From CAYPHY01 sp964410625 (GTDB lineage: Bacteria; Chloroflexota; Anaerolineae; Promineifilales; Promineifilaceae): 52,000 nucleotides of DNA. Position 1 is the stretch's first letter; the number at the start of each line of letters is the position of its first letter. The notes under the pieces were generated by a model. The model was not told the origin of the DNA. It searched no databases and saw only the letters and a list, made by a program, of their open reading frames with translations. The stretch is from NCBI GenBank assembly GCA_964410625.1, contig CAYPHY010000035.1, positions 1 to 52,000 on the forward strand, written 5' to 3'. Positions 33,309-41,540 of this stretch are shown here, piece after piece. The translations under genes and the position numbers were made by a program.

Positions 33309-34738
33309 GTCGCTGCTTGCCCGGCCGAGTCACTGATTAGATAATGGATATGCTCGACGGCCGCGCCCATATTGGCTGCCTCCACCACCAGGCTGATGCT
33401 ACACTCCGAGGAACCCTGGGCAATGGCGATCACATTCACTTCCGCCCGTCCTAACGCGCTAAAGATGCGCCCAGCCACACCAGGGGTATAGCGGATGCCA
33501 TCGCCGACGATGGTCACAATGGCAATGGCCCGCAATGGCCAGACACGCTCAATGTCCCGCCGTTGAAGCTCAACGCTAAACTCGGCCGTCAGACTATCAA
33601 TCACGGCGTCGGCCGCTTCATCAGGGACCACAAAGCAGATAGATTGCTCGGAGGAAGCCTGGCTGATCAGCAAGACGCTGATGTCAATGCGGGCGGCGGC
33701 GCCAAAGGTGCGGGCGGCGATGCCCGGCACACCCACCATCCCTGTCCCTTCGATGGTGATCAGACTGACATCCTTGATCGCAGTGACGGCCTTGATGTCG
33801 CCATTTGGCAGTTGGGACTCTTTAACAATAACGGTTCCGGGATGGAGCGGATTAAAGGTGTTTTTGATGCGTAAAGGAATGCCACTCTCCACACACGGCC
33901 GCATCGTCTTCGGATGCAACACCCTGGCCCCGTAGTAGGCCAGCTCCGACACTTCGCGGTAAGTCAGTTCGGGTAGCGGTTTGGCTTGCGGGACCAGGCG
34001 GGGGTCGGCCGACATGACCCCATCCACATCGGTCCAAACCCACACTTCTTTTGCGCTCAACGCCTGGCCGAGGATGGCGGCGCTGTAGTCGGAGCCGCCA
34101 CGCCCCAGGGTAGTGGTGACCCCATCGGCCGATGCGCCAATAAATCCGGTGACGATGGGAATAATGCCCTGTGCCAACAACGGCTCTAAATACTCAATTG
34201 CCTTTGTCCTCGTTTCCGCCATTTGCGGGTTGGCCGCTTGATAGTGGCTATCAGTGACAATTAATTTGGTGGCGTCAACCGCTTCCGCCGAATGCCCCTC
34301 TTGTCGCAAGTAGGCGGCGAGAATGCGCACCGCCATCTGTTCCCCCATCCCGCTAATCGCATCCAACGCACGGGGAGTCAATTCGCCGAGGACGGCAACC
34401 GCATCGCAGAGGGCGGTGAAATGGTCAATGAAGCGGGAGTTTTCAGCCAGAATTTGCTGCCGTTCCCCTTCCGGGGATAGAAGGCCATCAATGGCTTCGT
34501 AATGAATTTGGCGCAGCATCGCGGTGATCTGCTGGTACTCATCATTTTTTCCGGCAAAGGCGGCTTGCACGCCACGCAAGAGCAAGTCGGTCACTTTGAC
34601 CGGGACGGAACCCATGCCGGAAGCGACGACAACGACCTTGCCCCACGCTTTTTGTGTATTGTGGATGAGCGCGGCCGTTTCGCGCATGGCGGCCGCGCTG
34701 CCGACGGAGGTGCCGCCGAATTTCATCACCAGTGTCAT
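33305..34738 (-). CDS. lysC: Aspartate kinase
   Basis: A 477-residue monofunctional aspartokinase, first enzyme of lysine, threonine and methionine synthesis (aspartate to 4-phosphoaspartate). The N-terminus MTLVMKFGGTSVGSAAAM holds the KFGGTSV motif; TTLGRGGSDYSAAIL (about 209) and VWTDVDGVMSADPRLV (about 232) are kinase core motifs. Two ACT domains at about 315-470 (ITIEGTGMVGVPGIAARTF, IVTIVGDGIRYTPGVAGRIF) provide feedback control, probably by lysine or threonine. GAGGAAACT precedes the ATG. Confidence 0.95.
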   Translation of the reverse strand: MTLVMKFGGTSVGSAAAMRETAALIHNTQKAWGKVVVVASGMGSVPVKVTDLLLRGVQAAFAGKNDEYQQITAMLRQIHYEAIDGLLSPEGERQQILAENSRFIDHFTALCDAVAVLGELTPRALDAISGMGEQMAVRILAAYLRQEGHSAEAVDATKLIVTDSHYQAANPQMAETRTKAIEYLEPLLAQGIIPIVTGFIGASADGVTTTLGRGGSDYSAAILGQALSAKEVWVWTDVDGVMSADPRLVPQAKPLPELTYREVSELAYYGARVLHPKTMRPCVESGIPLRIKNTFNPLHPGTVIVKESQLPNGDIKAVTAIKDVSLITIEGTGMVGVPGIAARTFGAAARIDISVLLISQASSEQSICFVVPDEAADAVIDSLTAEFSVELQRRDIERVWPLRAIAIVTIVGDGIRYTPGVAGRIFSALGRAEVNVIAIAQGSSECSISLVVEAANMGAAVEHIHYLISDSAGQAAT

Positions 34739-34866
34739 AGTTTCCTCAAAGCCTTAAGCGGTAATCGGTGAATGGCCAGCAGCATCGGCCGCCATTCACC
34801 CTGTCACCTCATCACCTTGTCTTCTTTATCAAGCGTAGTATAACGTTGCAGACAAGCAGAGAAAAT

Positions 34867-34901
34867 AAAAACAGCCATCCGTAATAGATGGCTGTTTTTT
34901 T
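34867..34901 (-). terminator. Bidirectional terminator after the PspC gene
   Basis: AAAAACAGCCATC (34867-34879) pairs with GATGGCTGTTTTT (34887-34899), a 13-bp stem with a 7-nt loop, T-tracts on both strands. On the minus strand it ends the PspC transcript before the lysC promoter region. Confidence 0.9.
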
Positions 34902-35016
34902 ACCGCTCCGGCTTCAGGAGATTGGATACATTACAAACATTAAGCCGGAGGAAGGTACACAGTAAGTTGTTGGCGCGGCCGTGGGTTGTGGGTTTATGAC
35001 GGCCGTGCCGAATCCA

Positions 35017-35268
35017 TTACGCTTGCTTGATGACAATTTCCTCTTCGTCAAAGGCATTGGCCTTTGGCGCTGGAACGGTCTCATCCACTTCGGGCATAAT
35101 AATCGCTAAGATCAAATAGGCGACGATGCCAGGCCCGCCGGTCAAGGTCAGCAAGACAAATAGCAAGCGGACCAGGACAGGGTCAATGCCCAGATAATTA
35201 GCCAAACCAGACGCCACACCAAAGAGCATCCGATCACTCTTTAAGCGAACTAAACGTTTGTCACTCAT
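35017..35268 (-). CDS. PspC domain protein
   Basis: An 83-residue protein. MSDKRLVRLKSDRMLFGVAS then GLANYLGIDPVLVRLLFVLL is the compact PspC domain (residues 1-62), with one membrane helix at about 35-60. A short acidic tail follows. PspC proteins sit in the inner membrane and take part in envelope-stress responses; stand-alone small versions are common in Chloroflexota. GGAGG lies 8 bases before the ATG. Its leader holds two of the three 55-nt elements. Confidence 0.9.
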   Translation of the reverse strand: MSDKRLVRLKSDRMLFGVASGLANYLGIDPVLVRLLFVLLTLTGGPGIVAYLILAIIMPEVDETVPAPKANAFDEEEIVIKQA

Positions 35269-35288
35269 TTCAATACCTCCACTGAAAT

Positions 35289-35343
35289 CCTCTGAGGTCT
35301 AAAGCTTGGGTCTGGCTTGATGATCACATCATGACCTCAAAGG
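35289..35343 (-). repeat. 55-nt conserved stem-loop element, copy A
   Basis: On the minus strand it starts CCTTTGAGGTCATGATGTGA and ends TTTAGACCTCAGAGG. GAGGTC and GACCTC are inverted. It lies 20 bp upstream of the PspC start codon. Confidence 0.78.
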
Positions 35344-35491
35344 TTTATTTGAATCTCTTGTTTTCTATCAGTCAGTACGGGATGTTTTCGCAAAAGTTGC
35401 AAGGCGGGCGGCCATATCTACGAAATTCTGCCGGGCGGTGTTGAATTGTGCTAAACTGATAGCTAAGCGAATTCCAATAGTCCCCCAAAAG

Positions 35492-35544
35492 CCACTGAGG
35501 TCTAACTAAAATTTGCCCTGAGCATCATATCAAGACCTCAGGGG
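35492..35544 (-). repeat. 53-nt conserved stem-loop element, copy B
   Basis: On the minus strand CCCCTGAGGTCTTGATATGA ... GTTAGACCTCAGTGG. It matches copies A and C at both ends and in the internal TTGAT, GAT and CAG segments. Confidence 0.78.
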
Positions 35545-35556
35545 CTTATTATAAAA

Positions 35557-35660
35557 TTAGGACTTACGCATTTTGACACGAATAACACGAATTTTGCCTT
35601 ATTTTTTCGTGAAACTTGTGTCATTCGTGTCGAAAAAAGTTGTTACTGTGTAAGCCCTAA
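35557..35660. repeat. 104-bp MITE-like palindrome
   Basis: The ends TTAGGACTTACGCA and TGTGTAAGCCCTAA are inverted (two mismatches). Inside, TTTTGACACGAAT pairs with ATTCGTGTCGAAAA (one bulge). The core has AACACGAATTTT units. No transposase is present. Confidence 0.7.
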
Positions 35661-35695
35661 AAATTTTGAAACGGATGGCAGAGAAGGATAGTGTT

Positions 35696-36703
35696 GTGAA
35701 GAGATACGTTGCAGTTGCGGCCGCGTTTGATGATGAGTTGATGGACAAAATCGCGGCCGTCTCGCCGGAATTAGTAGTGGAGCGGATGACGCTACCCGAC
35801 GGCCGTTGGCCGGAAAACAAAAGTACCAACGCCGAGATTTTCTACATGGTCAACCAGGGGCCACGGCCAGACCAGGCCCCAAACCTGCGCTGGGTGCAGG
35901 GGCATTGGGCGGGTGTGGACAAACTAGTTGGCACGCCGCTGTGGGAAAGTGATGTATTGATCACCAGTGCCAGCGGGATCCACGCGCCGAATATGGCCCA
36001 ATATGCCCTAACCCAAATATTGGCCTGGGCACACCGAGTGCCGCGCTGGTTTGAGTTTCAGCGGGGTGGCACGTGGCCCTCTCGCAAGTGGGACGCCTTC
36101 TTGCCTGACGAACTGAACGGCCGCACCTTGGGGATTCTCGGTTATGGCAGCATCGGCCGTGAATTGGCGCGGCTGGCAAAAGGCTTCGGCATGAAGATTC
36201 TGGTCAGCAAGCGAGATGCAAAACGGACTGAAGATACCGGCTACCGCGTTGCCGGGACGGGCGATCCACAGGGGACATTGCCGGATAGAATTTATCCGAC
36301 GGAGGCGACACGCTCCATGTTGGCCGAGTGTGACTATGTAGTGGTGACCTTGCCCCTAACACCAAAGACGCGCCATCTATTCAATGAGGACCTCTTTCGG
36401 GAGATGAAGTCCACCGCTTTTCTGGTCAATGTCGGCCGTGGCGAATTGATCAACGAGAAAGATTTGGTGAAGGCATTGAACAAAGGCTGGATCGCCGGGG
36501 CAGGTCTGGATGTATTTGAGACCGAGCCACTGCCGAAAAACAGCCCCTTGTGGAAGATGGATAACGTGATCATGACCCCCCATATCAGCGGGGCGACGCC
36601 ATATTATGATGAGCGGGCAGTTGACCTGTTTACCATCAATTTGCAGCGCTATCTAGCTGGCGAGCCGCTGCTGAATCTGGTGAAGCGGGAAGCGGGGTAT
36701 TAA
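35696..36703 (+). CDS. D-2-hydroxyacid dehydrogenase family protein
   Basis: About 335 residues from the GTG at 35696, chosen because AGAAGG lies 8 bases before it. ATG 35675 and TTG 35666 are alternatives but have no ribosome binding site. The NAD-binding Rossmann motif is LGILGYGSIGRELARLAKGF (G-x-G-x2-G). The catalytic Arg is in VNVGRGELINEKDL, Glu in DVFETEPLPKNSPLW and His in TPHISGATPYYDER. These enzymes reduce 2-oxoacids or oxidise D-2-hydroxyacids; the group resembles glyoxylate/hydroxypyruvate or phosphoglycerate dehydrogenase-like proteins. The actual substrate is unknown. Confidence 0.9.
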   Translation: MKRYVAVAAAFDDELMDKIAAVSPELVVERMTLPDGRWPENKSTNAEIFYMVNQGPRPDQAPNLRWVQGHWAGVDKLVGTPLWESDVLITSASGIHAPNMAQYALTQILAWAHRVPRWFEFQRGGTWPSRKWDAFLPDELNGRTLGILGYGSIGRELARLAKGFGMKILVSKRDAKRTEDTGYRVAGTGDPQGTLPDRIYPTEATRSMLAECDYVVVTLPLTPKTRHLFNEDLFREMKSTAFLVNVGRGELINEKDLVKALNKGWIAGAGLDVFETEPLPKNSPLWKMDNVIMTPHISGATPYYDERAVDLFTINLQRYLAGEPLLNLVKREAGY

Positions 36704-36787
36704 AAATAGGCCAAAGCGACTGGAACACCCCGGTTAAGCGTGACTGGCTTGAACCTGGATTCACTGTAAAGGCAATACGCTTGCCAT

Positions 36788-37015
36788 TCAATAGCTGGAA
36801 TCAGCCATATTTTGCTGATGGAAGATCGTGCTCGCCTGCGTTCGGTTTCGGGCGTCTAGCTTACGCAGGATATTCTTGACATGGTTCTGCACAGTGTAGA
36901 CAGAAATCGTTAAGTTAGCGGCGATTTCCGCGTCGGTTTGACCTTCGACGATGAGTTGCAGGATCTGTTGCTCTCGCCTGGTCAGACCTGTTGCCCGATG
37001 CGGCCGGTGGGCCAT
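36788..37015 (-). CDS. Small LuxR-type HTH protein without receiver
   Basis: A 75-residue protein that is just a GerE/LuxR DNA-binding domain: GLTRREQQILQLIVEGQTDA (residues 10-29) then EIAANLTISVYTVQNHVKNIL with the recognition helix VYTVQNHVKN. No receiver or ligand domain. GGAGAGGAA lies directly before the ATG. It is divergent from the NB-ARC ATPase gene, with a palindrome between them. It probably represses or activates this divergent promoter, and may be controlled by the STAND protein (inference). Confidence 0.88.
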   Translation of the reverse strand: MAHRPHRATGLTRREQQILQLIVEGQTDAEIAANLTISVYTVQNHVKNILRKLDARNRTQASTIFHQQNMADSSY

Positions 37016-37036
37016 TTCCTCTCCTTATTTTTCGTC

Positions 37037-37057
37037 AGCTAAATTTAGCTATATAAT
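37037..37057 (+). promoter_or_regulatory. Palindromic operator beside a -10 box
   Basis: AGCTAAATTTAGCT (37037-37050) is a perfect 14-bp palindrome directly before TATAAT (37052-37057) of the NB-ARC promoter. It is also 22 bp upstream of the LuxR-HTH ATG, so one bound regulator could act on both genes. Confidence 0.65.
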
Positions 37058-37140
37058 AGGGATGCACAGTGCTTCTTCCAGCAAAATCGGACAAAAATCG
37101 GATCAAGATCGGGCGATTATCGCAGGAGGTATGGCCACTC

Positions 37141-38682
37141 ATGAATATCAGCGATATCACATCATCTTTGTTGAGTGATACGCTGCGTGCCTGGCGCCAG
37201 GCCGAGGAGATTCCCGTTGCCTTACTGGACTTGGATGTTTTGCGCCAACAAGGAGCCGCCTCTCGTATCGAACGCGAAATTCAGCTGCGCGAATTGATCG
37301 AATCTGTGGTCGTTGAGCGGCTGCTCGAACAGCGCCGTGCTGAAGCGGTCGAGCCTGAAGGGAACGGCCGCACAAAGCGCGAGCTGCTGGCGGCCGTGAA
37401 AGCTGATTTTCAGCCCCAAAATAGTGAATTGGAAGCCTGGAGTGCCCTATTCTACCGGTATTTGGCTCCGGTTCCGATCAGCGTTGAGGATTTGGCAGCG
37501 GCCGTACCGGTCAACGTTCGTACCTTTCGCCGTCGGGTTAGGAACGGAGAGCAACGGCTTGTGGAGCAGTTGCAGCAGCTGGAATTGGCAGAGCATCACC
37601 GCTTACACCACATCCGGCTCAGTCGCCATCTGCCACCGCCGGAATACGTACAACTCTTTGGCGTGGATAACTTCAAACGGGAACTTGCCGGGCTTCTACG
37701 CCGCCAATCCGGCCCCGATTTAGTCAGTATTGAAGGCCTGGGTGGAATTGGCAAAACCGCATTAGCTCGCGCGGTGGCCTTTGAATTGGCCGAGCATAGC
37801 GACCTGGAAGGGATTGCCTGGGTCAGCGCCCGCCAGACCTGGTTGAATGATCAGGGGGCAATCGAAGCAACGGCCGATGCAGCCACTTCGCTGGCCGATA
37901 TTGTCAGCCGCTTAGCAACACAATTGGGGTTCACCGAGTTGGCTGGGCTTGGGGTTGAGGCCAAACTTGAGCGCCTGGCGCCCTTTCTGCGTAGCACACG
38001 CTACTTAATCATCATTGACAACCTGGAAAGTGTAAGCGATGTAGAGCTGTTACTTCCTGCGCTAACCCCGCTTACCCGGCCGACCCGTTTTTTATTGACC
38101 AGCCGCCAGGGGTTAAGTCACTATCCATCCGTCACCCGTTTTCCGGTGCAGCCCCTGTCGTTCCAGGACAGCCGGGCATTGGTAGAGGCGGAATTACGCC
38201 GTCACGGCCGCGCTGCCTCGCTCCGACAAGAAGATATGGCGAGCCTGTACGAAGTCATTGGCGGTATGCCGCTGGCGCTGAAATTGATCGCTGCCCAGAT
38301 GAGCCATTGGCCGCTTGCTATCCTGCTCGAAAATTTACGCAATGCTCGCCATCGTGTCCCCGAACAACTGTACACTTTTATCTACCGGCGTTCCTGGATG
38401 GCGTTGGCTGATCAGGCACGCCAACTATTGCTTTCTCTTTTGCCGCTTGCCCCTGACGGTGAGGATATTGAATGGCTGCGCCTGATGAGTTTTCTCGCAC
38501 CAGACGACTTTAGCGAGGCATTGGCACAGTTGCTCGACTATTCGCTGTTGGAGGTAGCCGGGCCAGCGGAATCACCTCGTTACCGCCTCCATCGGTTGAC
38601 CACCACCTTTCTGCAAACAGAGGTTCTAACCGCCTGGGAGGGTACGGATAGCCTGTCCTCTGTAGCAGAGAATACAACTTGA
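37141..38682 (+). CDS. STAND-class NB-ARC ATPase
   Basis: About 513 residues from the ATG at 37141, which has AGGAGG 11 bases upstream. The N-terminal 170 residues are helical, with an HTH-like stretch (VNVRTFRRRVRNGEQRL). The NB-ARC part has the P-loop GLGGIGKTALARA (about 199-211), Walker B YLIIIDNLES, RFLLTSR (sensor) and the GLPL-like GGMPLALKL. A winged-helix region ends at YRLHRLTTTFLQ, and the protein stops there: the usual TPR sensor part is a separate gene 11 bp downstream. STAND ATPases switch between ADP-closed and ATP-open states on ligand binding, in regulation or in phage defence. Confidence 0.9.
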   Translation: MNISDITSSLLSDTLRAWRQAEEIPVALLDLDVLRQQGAASRIEREIQLRELIESVVVERLLEQRRAEAVEPEGNGRTKRELLAAVKADFQPQNSELEAWSALFYRYLAPVPISVEDLAAAVPVNVRTFRRRVRNGEQRLVEQLQQLELAEHHRLHHIRLSRHLPPPEYVQLFGVDNFKRELAGLLRRQSGPDLVSIEGLGGIGKTALARAVAFELAEHSDLEGIAWVSARQTWLNDQGAIEATADAATSLADIVSRLATQLGFTELAGLGVEAKLERLAPFLRSTRYLIIIDNLESVSDVELLLPALTPLTRPTRFLLTSRQGLSHYPSVTRFPVQPLSFQDSRALVEAELRRHGRAASLRQEDMASLYEVIGGMPLALKLIAAQMSHWPLAILLENLRNARHRVPEQLYTFIYRRSWMALADQARQLLLSLLPLAPDGEDIEWLRLMSFLAPDDFSEALAQLLDYSLLEVAGPAESPRYRLHRLTTTFLQTEVLTAWEGTDSLSSVAENTT

Positions 38683-38693
38683 AGTATTGACCA

Positions 38694-40271
38694 ATGGACG
38701 CGACGATCTCAACGGCTCATTGGGCGGACGAACGGCAGCGCTGGATGCAATTCTATGCCGAACGTTTGTCGGCCCAATTGCGCCGCGCGGCCGTGCTGGC
38801 GGCCGATTCTCCTTCCCAGGCGTTGCAACCCCATTTTGATACCTTTCTCTCGTTGTTGAACGCTACCGCTGCCCGTATTGAGTTGAGCCATCTATGGCTT
38901 GGCCTGGTTAAGCAGCTTCATCCGCTGCCGGTTCGTTGGGGCCAATGGTCGGCATGGTTGGCGATCCTGCGACAAGCGAGTCGCAAGGCGGCCGCGTTGG
39001 CGCAGCCGGAACAACAGGCGGAATATTTGGCTTATACGGCCGATCTCTTACTGAACGTGGGCCAATTTACAGCGGCGCTTGAGGTCGCCCAAGAAGCGAT
39101 GCAATTGGCGCGGCAGAGCCAGGCGGCCAGGCCGCTGAGCGTCGCTGGAAGCGCAGCCTCCGCTACACTGCGTTCATTGGCTCGTTATGAGGAGGCCCAA
39201 AAGCTGATCGATCAGGTGCGGGCCGAGGTGGCACAATTGGAGTCCCCTCAGCCGGTTGCGCGGGCTGCTATGGCAGCGGCACTGCTCGACCTGGAACAAA
39301 TGGATTTGCTGCGCTATTTCAAACGGTTGGATGAGGCACTCGCCTTAAGTGAATTGCTGGTTGACCGTTTATCGGCCGTCGAAGGTGTTGATCCGCATGA
39401 CCTGGCTACCGTTTATCTGCGCCGGGCGACGATTACCTGGGTCAGCGGCCGTTATCACCAGTCGGAAGCGGATTTAAAACGCGCGGCCGCCTTATACCAC
39501 CAGGCGGGCGACCCTCTCCAGGCGATCTTTGCTGGCGGCAATTTGGGATTGGTTTACTATAGCATGTCGCGCTATCAGCAAGCAGAAGCCTTGAAGCTGG
39601 AAGCCATTCGCGCCGCTGAGGAGATCAATGCGCGTTACCAGCTAGTGAGCGACCTGGGCGATTTGAGCGCGGTCTATATTGCGCTCGGCCGTATGGAGCT
39701 AGCCTATGACTATGCCAGCCGGATGGTTGAATTAGCGACGGAGTTGGGGAATGCGGCCGAGTTAAGTCGCGGCCGGGGCAATCGTAGCTATGCGCTATTG
39801 GGCCTGGGGCGATATGATGAGGCCTATGAGGATATTGAGTTCAGCCTGAATCTCTATCGCCAACAGGGGCGGCTAGAAGGGACGATTGTGACGATGATCG
39901 ATCTGATTCTCTATCTACAAGGTATTGGAAGGGAAGAAGAAGCGGCACAATTGGCTCAGGAAAATTACGAGGCTGCCTGGAAGGAGGACTTTCCCCATTT
40001 ACACATCGTTACAGCGCGTTGCCTGGCGCTCTTTCAGTCGCCGCCTGAACAACGGCAGCTATTGGAGCAGGCTTTATCATTGGCTCGCCAGCACAATCGG
40101 CCGATGGACGAAGCTGGCTGCCTCTTTTCATTATCAGCAATTGCCAGCGATAGGCAAGAGGGGGACGAATTATACCAGCAAGGCGTTGATTTACTGCGGC
40201 AAATGGGCTGTTTAGAATGGTTGAAAGGTAAGAGCCGGGCCGATCCACCGCTTTTGCCGATGACGATTTAA
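38694..40271 (+). CDS. TPR-repeat protein, partner of the NB-ARC ATPase
   Basis: A 525-residue all-helical protein. Tetratricopeptide-like units occur from about residue 110 to 480, for example QFTAALEVAQEAMQLARQSQ, RYHQSEADLKRAAALYHQAG, RYQQAEALKLEAIRAAEEIN and LGRYDEAYEDIEFSLNLYRQ. No signal peptide or membrane segment. It starts 11 bp after the ATPase stop, in the same direction, and together the two equal the ATPase-TPR part of one LAL/MalT-type protein. It is probably the ligand-sensing or partner-binding arm. Confidence 0.88.
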   Translation: MDATISTAHWADERQRWMQFYAERLSAQLRRAAVLAADSPSQALQPHFDTFLSLLNATAARIELSHLWLGLVKQLHPLPVRWGQWSAWLAILRQASRKAAALAQPEQQAEYLAYTADLLLNVGQFTAALEVAQEAMQLARQSQAARPLSVAGSAASATLRSLARYEEAQKLIDQVRAEVAQLESPQPVARAAMAAALLDLEQMDLLRYFKRLDEALALSELLVDRLSAVEGVDPHDLATVYLRRATITWVSGRYHQSEADLKRAAALYHQAGDPLQAIFAGGNLGLVYYSMSRYQQAEALKLEAIRAAEEINARYQLVSDLGDLSAVYIALGRMELAYDYASRMVELATELGNAAELSRGRGNRSYALLGLGRYDEAYEDIEFSLNLYRQQGRLEGTIVTMIDLILYLQGIGREEEAAQLAQENYEAAWKEDFPHLHIVTARCLALFQSPPEQRQLLEQALSLARQHNRPMDEAGCLFSLSAIASDRQEGDELYQQGVDLLRQMGCLEWLKGKSRADPPLLPMTI

Positions 40272-40289
40272 GTTGAACGATTAACCTTT

Positions 40290-41537
40290 TTATGGCTCGA
40301 ATCGTTCACTGAAGTAATCGCGGTAGGCCTGGCCCAATGGGGTTAGGCTTTGTGTTTCCCGATCATAGAGATTGCCGGTCGGATAGGCGCCAGGGTCGTG
40401 AAGGCTATACCAAAACCAGTATTGGACGAGGCGGCCGTCATCAGCAGGATAGCCAGTGTCGTTGGCGGCCGTTAGCAAGAAATCGAACACCTGGCGCATA
40501 TAGTCGGCCACAAATTCCGGCGGGAAGCCATAGTCGAACGGCAGCAGTATCCCCATCTCCGTGACCGCCAGCGACTTATCAGCGTAGCCACGCGCGGCCA
40601 TCCAGGCGCGAAAGTCAACAATATATTGGCGAAACAGGTCAATATTTCCATGATCGGGAATTTCCAGCAGTAGTCCTGTTGATTCATCCATCCCTGGCGG
40701 AATGCCGATACCCCAACTATCTAGCTCCTCGCGCAGGACAAAGGCGTGGATGTTCCACACGTCTACAGGCATTGTTTCGCCGTACAAGGCCTGGTAAGTT
40801 TCCAAAATACGGTCGAGATAGGCCAGGCGCAGTGGGGTTGGTTGAGAGATGCCACCAATGACGACCTGCGCGGTGGGATCGCGTTCTTTAATGAAGGTGT
40901 AGACCTCATGATAAATCTCGGCATAACGTTCGGCCGTGACGTTATCTTGCCAGCGTACATCCGGTTCGTTGCCCACCACCCAGAAGGAACCAGGACGCGC
41001 TGATAACGTTTGTTCAATAATCTCCCAGCCTATTCGGATACCGTCCTCGCTAATACGGATAACCTGCCACAGCGTATAATCACCCTCAGACGGATTCGTA
41101 AACACCCCCCAGCCGAGGTAGTGGCTAAAAGGGACGGCCGCATCCTGGGCCGCGGGGAGATCAATTAGGTCACCGGTGAGACCAAAGCGGTTACGTTGGG
41201 AAGGGGCTATGGGGAGATAGGTAACCTGCAATGCCTGGGGAACGGCCGTCGGTTCGCTGGTTGGTGTTGTCTTTGTCGGTTTTGGTGTGTCAGGTATGGA
41301 GGGTGTCGGTGAAGCGGGGGAGATTGGTGTGGGGACGGCCGTTTCTGTTGGCAGGGGGGAAAGGACAACCGGAGCCGGGGTGCGGGTTGGCACTACCGGC
41401 TCTGGTGTTGAGGTGTTGGTAGCTGCGGTTGCTAAAGATGGGGAAGCGACGGTCTGATTACAGCCACTAGCAGCAACAAGAAAGAGCACCACTGATGTAA
41501 AGACAATTAGTTGTATTGAGCGATGGTATAAAACCAC
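40290..41537 (-). CDS. Secreted lipoprotein with GH-A-type glycosidase domain
   Basis: A 415-residue protein. Signal peptide with lipobox VAASGC (Cys26), then a Thr/Pro-rich linker (about 38-105). The catalytic domain resembles clan GH-A TIM barrels: the acid/base Glu in FWVVGNEPDVRW and the nucleophile in LAVTEMGILLP, with QYWFWYSLHD at the last strands. It probably cleaves or modifies a polysaccharide outside the cell; the family number and substrate cannot be told. It could act on the exopolysaccharide of the first cluster or on external glycans. Confidence 0.78.
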   Translation of the reverse strand: MVLYHRSIQLIVFTSVVLFLVAASGCNQTVASPSLATAATNTSTPEPVVPTRTPAPVVLSPLPTETAVPTPISPASPTPSIPDTPKPTKTTPTSEPTAVPQALQVTYLPIAPSQRNRFGLTGDLIDLPAAQDAAVPFSHYLGWGVFTNPSEGDYTLWQVIRISEDGIRIGWEIIEQTLSARPGSFWVVGNEPDVRWQDNVTAERYAEIYHEVYTFIKERDPTAQVVIGGISQPTPLRLAYLDRILETYQALYGETMPVDVWNIHAFVLREELDSWGIGIPPGMDESTGLLLEIPDHGNIDLFRQYIVDFRAWMAARGYADKSLAVTEMGILLPFDYGFPPEFVADYMRQVFDFLLTAANDTGYPADDGRLVQYWFWYSLHDPGAYPTGNLYDRETQSLTPLGQAYRDYFSERFEP

Positions 41538-41540
41538 GAG

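Larger units (their letters stand above)
35269..35695. other. Intergenic region with two stem-loop elements and a MITE-like palindrome
   Basis: Between the divergent PspC and dehydrogenase genes no protein gene is supported. The region holds copies A and B of the 55-nt element (both in PspC orientation) and a 104-bp imperfect palindrome (35557-35660). Confidence 0.7.

Noticed and set aside
36788..40271. Classical phage-defence island
   Set aside because: Only the STAND/TPR pair has a defence-like look; no nuclease, protease or TIR effector domain is fused or adjacent, so a regulatory role is at least as likely.
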